The notes beneath the pieces were generated by a model. That model was not told where the DNA came from. It did not search any database and saw nothing but the letters and a program-made list of their open reading frames with translations. A stretch of 7,161 bases of DNA from NCBI GenBank assembly GCA_016190405.1, contig JACPQO010000203.1:1-7161 (forward strand), in the 5' to 3' direction. This DNA comes from Chloroflexota bacterium (GTDB taxonomy: Bacteria > Chloroflexota > Dehalococcoidia > SM23-28-2 > RBG-16-64-32). Below are positions 1-5,330 of the stretch, piece by piece (position 1 is the first letter of the stretch; every line of letters begins with the position of its first letter). The position numbers and the translations under genes are program-made.

Positions 1-309
1 GAGCTGGGCCAGCTCCGAGGTGAAGTTGAGGACGGCGACGGCGTCCAGCCCCAGCCCCTGCAGCAGCTCGACCCGCTCCTCCAGCGACGTCAGATAGGTG
101 AGGGCTGTGCCCGGCCGGAGGACGGCGCGCGGGTGCGGGTTGAAGGTGACGGCGACGGCGGCCAGGCCCTGCTGGCGGGCGCGCTCCAGCAGCAGCCCTA
201 CCAGGTGCTGGTGGCCGCGGTGGACACCGTCGAAGACGCCGATGGTAACGGCGCAGGGGCGGCCGGGGGCAACGCGGGCGAGCTCGCGGCGGGCCAGGGT
301 GACGGTCAT
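1..309 (-). CDS. ribF: Bifunctional riboflavin kinase/FMN adenylyltransferase, N-terminal part (cut by window edge)
   Basis: The 103 visible codons encode the start of the FAD synthetase (nucleotidyltransferase) half of RibF, the cytoplasmic enzyme that phosphorylates riboflavin to FMN and adenylates FMN to FAD. After a short strand (MTVTLARREL) comes VTIGVFDGVHRGHQHLV. This contains the GxFDGVHxGH nucleotide-binding motif, the bacterial FAD synthetase version of the HxGH motif. It is followed by AVTFNPHPRAVLRPG, the conserved TFxPHPxxVL segment, and by YLTSLEERVELLQGLGLD, which matches the family's 'LT...eK...l...G.D' region. The reading frame is open to base 1; the riboflavin-kinase half lies outside the window. 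The ATG at 309 overlaps the TGA of the upstream URO-D-family gene (ATGA), which suggests translational coupling. A GGAGG-like element lies 10 nt upstream (320-324), inside that gene. The family call is firm; the visible part cannot show whether the kinase domain is intact. Confidence 0.93.
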   Translation of the reverse strand, partial: MTVTLARRELARVAPGRPCAVTIGVFDGVHRGHQHLVGLLLERARQQGLAAVAVTFNPHPRAVLRPGTALTYLTSLEERVELLQGLGLDAVAVLNFTSELAQL

Positions 310-1295
310 GGACGCCCGGCCTCCGCCAGGGCCCGCAGGTTGGCCTCCGGCGTCTGGGGGTCGATGGAGCAGCCGGGGGCCAGGAGGAAGCGGCGTCCGC
401 CCGTCTCTTCGATGGCGCGGCCGGCCTCGGCGGCGACATCGGCCGGGGAGCCGCCGGCGATCGTGCTCTCGTGGGAGACGCCGCCCATGACGGTCCGCCC
501 TCCGGCGGAGGCAGCGATTTCGCTCAGGGAGGGGTTTCCGGCGGCCGTAGCGTCCCAGTGGAAGGCGCTGACCGGGTAGTCCAGCAGGCGCGCCAGGTGG
601 TTGTTGTCGCGGCAGACGTGGAGGACGTTGAAGGGGGCGTCGCGCAGGCCTTCCAGGACCAGCAGGTCGAAGGGACGGGCGAAGCGGTGGTAGTCCTGGG
701 GCGAGATGATATCGGCAGAGCCCCACTCCACGGTGGCGAAGAAGATGCCGGCGGCGCCAGCATCGACGCAGGCCGCGGCATAGGCGCGCAGGGTCTCAGC
801 GGCGGCATCCAGGGCGGCCAGGAGGTCATCCGGGTGGTCACGCATGAGGCGCTGGACGAACCTAGTGGAGCCGGTGAGCCGGCTCATGACAGCCAGGGGC
901 GAGAAGACGGTCTGGATGAACGGCGCCTCGCCCCGCAGCTCGCGGGCGATGATGGCCAGGGCGGCGAGCTGCTCTCCATAAGCCCCGTGGGAGACATCCA
1001 GGGGCCGGATGCGGCGCAGGTCCTCGGGAGACTTGACCGCCGGCTCGATGAGCTCCGGCTGGCGGTCGGGGTAATGCCGGAAGCGGGGGCCCCAGTCCTC
1101 GGCGTAGTAGCTGGCGCGGGGGTTGACCTTGATGAAGTCCCAGTCGTACTTGCGGTAGGCCTCGAGGGTAGCCTCAGCAAGGCCCTCCGCTGACCATTCT
1201 CGCAGGAAGTCGTGCCACCAGGCGGAGACGGGCACGCGGTCGCCAGCGTCGCCTTTGAGTGCCGCGAAGACGCGCTCTCGTTTGGTCATGGCCAT
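306..1295 (-). CDS. URO-D superfamily protein, probably methyltransferase-like (MtaA/CmuA type) rather than HemE
   Basis: This 329-residue protein has the usual length and layout of the uroporphyrinogen decarboxylase superfamily (TIM barrel). The N-terminus (RERVFAALKGDAGDRVPVSAWW) matches the family's 'R...aL.g...DRvPv' opening. The MRQAGR-type substrate-binding motif of true HemE is absent; WWHDFLREWS stands in its place. Near the C-terminus are HVC (His226, Cys228) and PGCSIDPQTPEAN (Cys309). This is the HxC...C arrangement that binds zinc in the corrinoid-dependent methyltransferases MtaA, MtbA and CmuA. I therefore infer a thiol or cobalamin methyltransferase-like role, with substrate unknown; no corrinoid protein is seen nearby. 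The start could be codon 1 or Met3 (1289). There is no clear Shine-Dalgarno, and a -10-like TAGACT lies 10 nt upstream of the first ATG. The gene overlaps ribF by 4 nt. Its first ~40 codons are duplicated at 2899-3021. Confidence 0.85.
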   Translation of the reverse strand: MAMTKRERVFAALKGDAGDRVPVSAWWHDFLREWSAEGLAEATLEAYRKYDWDFIKVNPRASYYAEDWGPRFRHYPDRQPELIEPAVKSPEDLRRIRPLDVSHGAYGEQLAALAIIARELRGEAPFIQTVFSPLAVMSRLTGSTRFVQRLMRDHPDDLLAALDAAAETLRAYAAACVDAGAAGIFFATVEWGSADIISPQDYHRFARPFDLLVLEGLRDAPFNVLHVCRDNNHLARLLDYPVSAFHWDATAAGNPSLSEIAASAGGRTVMGGVSHESTIAGGSPADVAAEAGRAIEETGGRRFLLAPGCSIDPQTPEANLRALAEAGRP

Positions 1296-1305
1296 GGCGA
1301 GGTTC

Positions 1306-1335
1306 AGTCTACAGCAGGGTAGGGGCGAGGGTCAC
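1306..1335 (-). promoter_or_regulatory. Possible promoter of the URO-D/ribF unit
   Basis: Reading the minus strand, GTGACC (1335-1330) is followed by an 18-nt spacer and TAGACT (1311-1306). The predicted transcription start would lie only a few bases before the ATG at 1295. The -35 matches TTGACA at 4 of 6 positions and the -10 fits TAnnnT. A similar TACACT (3037-3032) precedes the truncated URO-D copy at the equivalent position, which gives some support. This is a weak consensus call in a 64-nt gap. Confidence 0.35.
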
Positions 1336-1359
1336 GGGTGGGGGCCGGGCGGGCTCCCG

Positions 1360-2808
1360 CTACGGCTGCGGCTGCCAAGCAGGAGCGTCGCCCTCTGCAA
1401 GAAGGGTATAGCCGGAGCCATCGATGTCCATGATCCATATCCAGCTGAATACTCTGGACACCCCTGGCGAGGAGCCGAAGAGCACATGTTGGCTGTCGGG
1501 GGAGAACTGACCCACGGTACGGAAGGCTCCGATTTTACTGGTCTGACGAGTAGCAGCATCCCAGGCCCGAAGGCCATACGTCCGGGGCGGATAGTCGATG
1601 TCATCTGGGCTCAAGTACAAGAAATGGCGCCCATCGGGGGACCAGCTCCCTCGAACCAATTGCCAGCAAGGGGCATCGGTACCGCCGATAAATACGTCGA
1701 ATTCTAGCACAAGGGTAGATGCTTCCACGTCATAGATCTGACCCTTAATGGGTGGTTTGTGGCAATCGGCGAGGAGTAGAAAACGACCATCCAGGGACCA
1801 GCTAACAGCATCGCCCGGCAGGGGATGCCTCTCGCTGGTGCCGAGGTCGATAAGGAGCTGGCCGTAGGCCAGAAGAGATAAGTTGATGGGGCTCCAGATG
1901 GGAGGAGGTTGCGAGAGCGCCAAGACGGACGCCGGATCAGGCTCTAGGACTAGGGGCTGGGCGCCTGGGGCCTGGAGATCGGCGGCCATGTAGCCGACAG
2001 ACCGGGAGAAGACAATGCGTCGGCCATCAGGAGAGAACGAGGGCTTAGTATTAAGGTCAAGGCTAGGGAACTCAGCGATTGCGTTACCCTCGAGGTCCAA
2101 CACATCTAGATATATCCCTTCCCTTTTATCTTCGGGAAAGCGAGCCACAGCGAAGTTCTCACCCGTGGGCGACCAGCCCAAGAAACTGATCCCTGCTCCC
2201 GGTTCGAGGATAGGGTCACCCTCAGTGGAGACGATAGCGCGGAACTCGTTGTTGCTCTGGATGGCAAGCCTGGAGCCGTCGGGCGACCACTGGAGTTCGA
2301 CCAGATTGCCATAGCGGTCGTTGAGCTCGAACAGCTTCAGCTTGCCAGAGCCATCGCCGTCCACGACCCAGACATCGCCGTCAGGGCCAATAAAGGCGAT
2401 GCGGCCGGCGTCGGCAAGCTCCGGCCGCTCTGGATAGGGCAGCCCGCCACTGTGGTGGAAGCGCAGAGAGCGCTCGGGGGCCCAGCCCCAGCCTGCCAGG
2501 GCCCACCAGGTGTGGCCTCCGGCCTGATCAGGGCCATCCACGATCAGGCCGACGAAGCCGCCGGGCAGGCAACTCGTGACGAGGTCCGCATACTGGCCTG
2601 GAGGACCAATGACGACCTCCAGGCAGCCTTCGGCGGTGACGACCTCCACCCAGTCGCCGAGGGAGAAGGCGGCGGGAGCCACTGTTGGGGTAGCTGACGG
2701 CTTTACGGTAGGCAACCGGGTCAGGGTGGACGAGGGGGAGGGACCGTCACCGCAGGCGATGGCCACAAGGGCAGGGACAGCGAGAACAAGCAGCCACTTA
2801 GGAGACAT
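1360..2808 (-). CDS. Secreted lipoprotein with SH3-like domain and TolB/WD40-like beta-propeller
   Basis: This 482-residue protein opens with a lipoprotein signal peptide: MSPKW, a hydrophobic run to about residue 18, then AIAC with Cys19 as the likely lipidation site (residue -3 is Ala, slightly atypical). A Ser/Thr/Pro linker follows (about 22-47). Residues 48-117 look like a bacterial SH3-type domain (GDWVEVV, Cys62-Leu, Cys80-Leu, TWWALAGWGW). From about 130 to the end come repeated propeller blades with the WSPDG/FSPDG signature (LQWSPDGSRLAI, PSFSPDGRRIVFS, GSWSPDGRHFLYL, GQFSPDSQHVLF). The role is probably extracytoplasmic binding or scaffolding; no catalytic motif is seen and the ligand is unknown. 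The start at 2808 is supported by GAGAGG (2820-2815) six bases upstream and by the signal peptide right after it. The frame is open further upstream to 3099, through a broken URO-D copy. The gene is visibly less GC-rich than its neighbours and uses codons such as ATA, AGA and TTA, which hints at foreign origin or relaxed constraint. Confidence 0.85.
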   Translation of the reverse strand: MSPKWLLVLAVPALVAIACGDGPSPSSTLTRLPTVKPSATPTVAPAAFSLGDWVEVVTAEGCLEVVIGPPGQYADLVTSCLPGGFVGLIVDGPDQAGGHTWWALAGWGWAPERSLRFHHSGGLPYPERPELADAGRIAFIGPDGDVWVVDGDGSGKLKLFELNDRYGNLVELQWSPDGSRLAIQSNNEFRAIVSTEGDPILEPGAGISFLGWSPTGENFAVARFPEDKREGIYLDVLDLEGNAIAEFPSLDLNTKPSFSPDGRRIVFSRSVGYMAADLQAPGAQPLVLEPDPASVLALSQPPPIWSPINLSLLAYGQLLIDLGTSERHPLPGDAVSWSLDGRFLLLADCHKPPIKGQIYDVEASTLVLEFDVFIGGTDAPCWQLVRGSWSPDGRHFLYLSPDDIDYPPRTYGLRAWDAATRQTSKIGAFRTVGQFSPDSQHVLFGSSPGVSRVFSWIWIMDIDGSGYTLLAEGDAPAWQPQP

Positions 2809-2898
2809 AGCAGGCCTCTCAAGACGCCCACTACAATAACGGCCGCACGCTTCCACGGATACGCAGCAACTGCCTTCTCCTAGCCAAGGGGTGGCGGC

Positions 2899-3021
2899 GA
2901 GGCCCTCCGCTGACCATTCTCGCAGGAAATCATGCCACCAGGCGGAGACGGGGACGCGATCGACCTCCTCCCCACGGAGGGCGGCGCGGACGCGATCGGT
3001 CCTGGACATGGCAGCGCCCAT
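2899..3021 (-). pseudogene. Truncated 5' remnant of a URO-D-family gene
   Basis: The first ~41 codons of a second URO-D-family gene are present. From the ATG at 3021 (or 3009) they encode SRTDRVRAALRGEEVDRVPV followed by a segment identical to the full gene (SAWWHDFLREWSAEGLA). They then run into unrelated sequence (ATPWLGEG...). Bases 2901-2960 match 1181-1240 at 56 of 60 positions, and most differences in this stretch are synonymous. The more N-terminal part has diverged more (R-T-D-R-V versus K-R-E-R-V), so this was probably a paralogue and not a very recent copy. The rest of the barrel, including the HxC...C motif, is missing. The frame stays open into the lipoprotein gene, so a chimeric protein is possible, but the lipoprotein's own Shine-Dalgarno and signal peptide make it unlikely. 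A TACACT box precedes the ATG as in the full gene. Confidence 0.65.
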
Positions 3022-3087
3022 GGCGAGAGTTAGTGTAAGGGATACGGCTGGCGGGAGGCTAGCGCGGCCCCCCACCCCCAATTGGCT

Positions 3088-3117
3088 ACAGATGGACACA
3101 GATGAACACGGATGGAC
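3088..3117. repeat. Three tandem 10-bp units, acRgatgRac
   Basis: The units acagatggac, acagatgaac and acggatggac lie head to tail with no gap, giving a 10-bp period of about one helical turn. The sequence resembles the 'acagatgaacacggatgg' intergenic repeat that I recall as dispersed through many environmental bacterial genomes. It lies in the divergent spacer between the URO-D remnant and the helicase promoter. Its function is unknown; I see no protein-coding role. Confidence 0.6.
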
Positions 3118-3133
3118 CCGTCGCCGGCCCCGT

Positions 3134-3177
3134 GGGCGACCCTTCGGCTGCGCTCAGGACAGGCCTGAAGGGCGCCC
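3134..3177. repeat. Intergenic hairpin repeat
   Basis: The arms gggcgacccttc (3134-3145) and gaagggcgccc (3167-3177) pair over 11 bp with one bulged A. They enclose a 21-nt loop containing gctgcgctcaggacagg. The right arm plus flank (gaagggcgcccctaca) resembles the palindromes at 5236-5252 and 5278-5300 (gagggtcgcccctacg), so it probably belongs to the same dispersed family. No T-tract follows, so it is not a rho-independent terminator. Confidence 0.55.
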
Positions 3178-3225
3178 CTACAGGGCTCTGCAGCATACGG
3201 CGGGATCGGGGGGAGGGCGTCGCGT

Positions 3226-3255
3226 TTGCGCCGGCGGCGGGAAACAGGGTATACT
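3226..3255 (+). promoter_or_regulatory. Probable sigma70-type promoter of the helicase-RRM operon
   Basis: TTGCGC (3226-3231), an 18-nt spacer and TATACT (3250-3255) make the best promoter match in the window. They stand out against a GC-rich background. Transcription starting near 3262 would give an untranslated leader of about 75 nt before the TTG at 3338. The leader contains a pyrimidine-rich run (gtctttttctcatccc, 3301-3316). Long leaders are common in cold-shock-regulated helicase genes, but no specific thermosensor fold can be shown here. Confidence 0.55.
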
Positions 3256-3323
3256 AAAGGCACAATCGCTACTGAGACCGCCGACCCGACCCCTCCGCCA
3301 GTCTTTTTCTCATCCCAACCGCG

Positions 3324-3329
3324 AAAGGA
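3324..3329 (+). promoter_or_regulatory. Ribosome binding site that fixes the helicase TTG start
   Basis: AAAGGA lies 8 nt before the TTG at 3338. The reading frame is open far upstream (to 2891), so this site and the position of the Q motif decide the start. ATG codons further upstream fall in repeat DNA before the predicted promoter. The next ATG downstream (3395) would remove part of the Q motif. Confidence 0.6.
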
Positions 3330-3337
3330 AACCCTCT

Positions 3338-4540
3338 TTGTCGTCATTCCATAGCTTTGAATTGCGCGCTTCCAGCCGCCAGGCGCTGGCCCAGATGGGC
3401 ATCGACACGCCGACGGCTATCCAGGCGCGCTCGATCCCGCTGTTGCTGGCCGGCCGCGACGTCGTGGGCCAGGCCCAGACCGGCTCCGGCAAGACGCTGG
3501 CCTTCGGGTTGCCCCTGATGGAGCGTTGCGACGGGCAGCTTAAGCAGGTGCAGGCGCTGGTGCTGACGCCGACGCGCGAGCTGGCCCGGCAGGTGGGGCA
3601 GGTGCTCAGCGCGCTGGCCAAAGGAACCGGAATCAAGGTGGCGCTGGTCTACGGCGGCCGGCCGTTCGGTCCCCAGGAGTCGGCGCTGGCCGCGGGCGCG
3701 CAGGTAGTGGTAGGCACGCCAGGCCGCGTGCTGGACCACCTGAAGCGGCGCACCCTACGCCTGGAACGGCTGGAGGTGCTGGTCCTGGACGAAGCGGACG
3801 AGATGCTGGACCAGGGGTTCGCCCCGGACGTGGAGCGCATCCTGGCGATGACACCGCGCAGCCGGCAGACCGCTCTGTTCTCGGCGACGATACCGCCCTG
3901 GGTACAGAAGATAGGGGCCCGGCACCTGCTGGAACCGGAGGTGCTGGCCTCTGAGCAGACGGACGGCTCGGAACCCGATATCGACCACGTCGTCATCGAG
4001 GCCTACCGGGAAGACAAGTTCCAGGTACTGCGGCGGCTGCTGGAGGAACCCACGGAAGGCGCCACCCTGGTGTTCGGGCGGACCAAGCGGGGCGTGCGGA
4101 ACCTGGGGCAGCGGCTGCAGCGGCTGGGGCACGATGTAGCGATCCTGGAGGGCGACCTGCGCCAGGAAGCGCGGGAGAAGGTGCTGGAACGGTTCCGTGC
4201 CGGGAACGTACCCGTCCTGGTGGCGACTAACGTGGCGGCGCGCGGGCTGGACATCCTGCACATCGAGCGGGTGATCAATTACGAGCTGCCGGAGACCCAC
4301 GAGCTGTTCACCCACCGGACGGGCCGCACCGGCCGCATGGGCCGCTCGGGGCGGGCGATCACCTTGGTCAGCGCAGTCGATCTGACGAAGTGGCAGGCGA
4401 TAGAGCGGGGCCTGGGCCGCCGGCTGCCCCGGGTGAGCGCCAACGGCGAGCCCGTGGCAGTCGTGGCAGCGGGCCGAGCCACGAGGTCTAGCAGTTGGGG
4501 ACGCCGTCGCCGGCTGGGACGCCGGGCGGCGGCCTGGTAG
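3338..4540 (+). CDS. DEAD-box ATP-dependent RNA helicase
   Basis: This 400-residue protein (TTG start) uses ATP to unwind or remodel RNA, typically in ribosome assembly, mRNA decay or cold adaptation. All helicase motifs are visible: upstream Phe and Q motif (F7, GIDTPTAIQ 21-29), motif I AQTGSGKT (46-53), Ia PTRELA (78-83), Ib TPGR (127-130), II DEAD (151-154), III SAT (182-184), V VATNVAARGLDI, and VI HRTGRTGR (326-333). None of the key residues is missing, so it should be active. It is close to a minimal two-RecA core, with only a short basic C-terminal tail (GRRRRLGRRAAAW) in place of the long accessory domains of CsdA/DeaD or the RNA-binding domain of DbpA. The next gene supplies a separate RNA-binding protein and its Shine-Dalgarno overlaps this stop codon, which suggests the two work together. 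The subfamily cannot be fixed, so no symbol is given. Confidence 0.95.
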   Translation: MSSFHSFELRASSRQALAQMGIDTPTAIQARSIPLLLAGRDVVGQAQTGSGKTLAFGLPLMERCDGQLKQVQALVLTPTRELARQVGQVLSALAKGTGIKVALVYGGRPFGPQESALAAGAQVVVGTPGRVLDHLKRRTLRLERLEVLVLDEADEMLDQGFAPDVERILAMTPRSRQTALFSATIPPWVQKIGARHLLEPEVLASEQTDGSEPDIDHVVIEAYREDKFQVLRRLLEEPTEGATLVFGRTKRGVRNLGQRLQRLGHDVAILEGDLRQEAREKVLERFRAGNVPVLVATNVAARGLDILHIERVINYELPETHELFTHRTGRTGRMGRSGRAITLVSAVDLTKWQAIERGLGRRLPRVSANGEPVAVVAAGRATRSSSWGRRRRLGRRAAAW

Positions 4541-4544
4541 GAGG
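4539..4544 (+). promoter_or_regulatory. Strong Shine-Dalgarno for the RRM gene, overlapping the helicase stop
   Basis: A perfect AGGAGG lies 7 nt upstream of the TTG at 4552 and shares its first two bases with the helicase TAG (4538-4540). It selects the TTG over the in-frame ATG at 4495, which would add 19 low-complexity residues that overlap the helicase. The geometry favours translational coupling. Confidence 0.75.
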
Positions 4545-4551
4545 ATGCCCA

Positions 4552-4839
4552 TTGAGCAGGTTGTATGTAGGTAACCTAGCCCACGAGACGACCGAGGCAG
4601 ACCTGAGGGCCGCCTTCGCCCCGTACGGGGAGGTGGTATCCGCCAGGGTGATGAGCAATCGGCGGGGGCGGACCAAGGAGTTCGGTTACGTGCAGATGGC
4701 GGACGAGGCCTCGGCCAAGGCGGCGATGGAGGGGTTGCGCGGGACCCAGATCAATGGACGCACGCCGGACATTGTGCTGGAGGAGGCTTCGCGCCGAGGT
4801 GGAGGCGGGAGCAGAGTCGGCGGCCGCCGCCGGCGCTAG
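4552..4839 (+). CDS. Small RRM-domain RNA-binding protein
   Basis: This 95-residue protein is a single RNA recognition motif with a short basic Gly/Arg tail. RNP2 is LYVGNL (residues 4-9) and RNP1 is KEFGYVQM (42-49). They carry the aromatic residues Tyr5, Phe44 and Tyr46 that stack on RNA bases. Between them is the usual helix (TTEADLRAAFAPYGEV); the tail is SRRGGGGSRVGGRRRR. The size and tail match the bacterial single-RRM proteins (Rbp family) known from cyanobacteria and others, several of which are cold-induced. The start is TTG, chosen from AGGAGG seven bases upstream and because RNP2 begins at residue 4, as is typical. It lies 11 nt after the helicase stop and before a strong terminator, so it is the last gene of a two-gene operon. 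It probably binds single-stranded RNA generated or remodelled by the helicase (inference). Confidence 0.93.
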   Translation: MSRLYVGNLAHETTEADLRAAFAPYGEVVSARVMSNRRGRTKEFGYVQMADEASAKAAMEGLRGTQINGRTPDIVLEEASRRGGGGSRVGGRRRR

Positions 4840-4875
4840 AGCCCCGGCTTTAGACGAACAGGCGCCGGACGTCAG

Positions 4876-4901
4876 CGCCCCGCGGAATGCGGGGCGTTTT
4901 T
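4876..4901 (+). terminator. Rho-independent terminator of the helicase-RRM operon
   Basis: A perfect 8-bp GC-rich stem, cgccccgc (4876-4883) with gcggggcg (4889-4896), has a 5-nt loop (ggaat) and is followed directly by five Ts (4897-4901). It sits 36 nt after the RRM stop codon and in the correct orientation. Confidence 0.88.
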
Positions 4902-4994
4902 CGTTCTGTTACAAGATAGCCCCGCGCACTGATGGTCATGGAGGAAATAGTACGACAATGAGTGCGTGGTCGGGGGCTGCCGGCTGTCGCGCCG

Positions 4995-5027
4995 CCGCTC
5001 ATGGTACGAGAGCCTCACCACGAGCGG
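4995..5027. repeat. Hairpin repeat A within the compound element
   Basis: ccgctcatggt (4995-5005) pairs with accacgagcgg (5017-5027) at 10 of 11 positions around an 11-nt loop (acgagagcctc). It resembles the 'ctc-rtggt...accacgag' class of dispersed palindromes that I associate with Dehalococcoidia-like genomes (from memory, not searched). No T-tract follows. Confidence 0.6.
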
Positions 5028-5065
5028 GTCGGGGCCTTGGGGCTGAATCCGAGCGGCGCCTCTTC

Positions 5066-5098
5066 CCGCTCGTCCCGAGGCTCTCAAAGGACGAGCGG
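5066..5098. repeat. Hairpin repeat B within the compound element
   Basis: ccgctcgtcc (5066-5075) and ggacgagcgg (5089-5098) form a perfect 10-bp stem with a 13-nt loop (cgaggctctcaaa). The loop and one arm are an inverted relative of hairpin A. It closely follows the pattern 'cgtcctgag...tctcgaaggacg' that I recall as a widespread intergenic repeat. No T-tract follows. Confidence 0.65.
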
Positions 5099-5235
5099 AG
5101 CGAGAGCGGCCCCCCTGTAGCTGCTGCCATCCAGCCCGATCATGTGCCGAGTCATTCTGTTCATGACCATAAGTGCGCGGCTCAAGGGAAGACAGGACCG
5201 GAGGCAGCGGGCGGCCCGCAGGCGTCCCGACGCGA

Positions 5236-5298
5236 GCGACCTGAGGGTCGCCCCTGCATTAGCCCTTCGCGGCGGGTGGGCGACCGCGAGGGTCGCCC
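5236..5298. repeat. Two direct copies of a small palindrome, gcgacc...ggtcgc
   Basis: Copy 1 has gcgacc (5236-5241) and ggtcgc (5246-5251) around tgag. Copy 2 has a perfect 8-bp stem, gggcgacc (5278-5285) and ggtcgccc (5291-5298), around gcgag. Both are followed by cccct and share gagggtcgcccct. The hairpin at 3134-3177 looks like a third, more distant member. Copy 2 lies about 33 nt beyond the scpA stop and could contribute to transcript-end formation or stability, but it lacks a T-tract. Confidence 0.6.
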
Positions 5299-5305
5299 CT
5301 ACGTT

Positions 5306-5326
5306 GGCTGGCAACCGCGGCCAGCC
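5306..5326 (-). other. Hairpin just downstream of scpA
   Basis: ggctggc (5306-5312) and gccagcc (5320-5326) form a perfect 7-bp stem with a 7-nt loop, starting 4 nt after the scpA stop codon on the minus strand. No run of Ts follows in that direction (aacgtagg), so it is not a classical intrinsic terminator. It may act as an mRNA 3'-end stabiliser or part of a factor-dependent terminator. Confidence 0.4.
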
Positions 5327-5330
5327 GGGC

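Larger units (their letters stand above)
4922..5180. repeat. Compound inverted-repeat element (MITE- or BIME-like, non-coding)
   Basis: The outer arms ccgcgcactgatggtcatg (4922-4940) and catgaccataagtgcgcgg (5162-5180) are inverted copies matching at 18 of 19 bases. A weaker match continues inward to about 4960 and 5141. Inside is a second inverted pair, gagagcctcaccacgagcggg (5008-5028) and cccgctcgtcccgaggctctc (5065-5085), matching at 18 of 21. Each member of that pair is itself part of a hairpin. I see no open frame resembling a transposase and no obvious target-site duplication. It lies between the terminator and the 3' end of scpA, a tolerant convergent site. It could be a miniature mobile element or a palindromic intergenic repeat. 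Confidence 0.6.

Noticed and set aside
471..1193. Long plus-strand open frame opposite the URO-D gene
   Set aside because: Its composition (Gly, Val, Glu, Ala-rich, no recognisable motif) is that of an antisense shadow in GC-rich DNA; the minus strand has clear homology.
2891..3337. N-terminal extension of the helicase from the upstream ATG at 2891
   Set aside because: The extra ~149 residues are translated from intergenic repeats and the antisense strand of the URO-D remnant, and lie upstream of or across the predicted promoter. The Q motif and Shine-Dalgarno support TTG at 3338.
3755..4552. Minus-strand open frame opposite the helicase
   Set aside because: The helicase on the plus strand has every conserved motif; this frame is Pro/Arg/Gln-rich and featureless.
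4922..5180. Insertion sequence with a transposase
   Set aside because: No open frame here resembles a transposase and the flanks show no clear target-site duplication; it was kept only as a non-coding repeat element.
5236..5298. Short CRISPR array
   Set aside because: There are only two or three short palindromic copies with unequal spacing and no regular repeat-spacer pattern; no cas genes are present.
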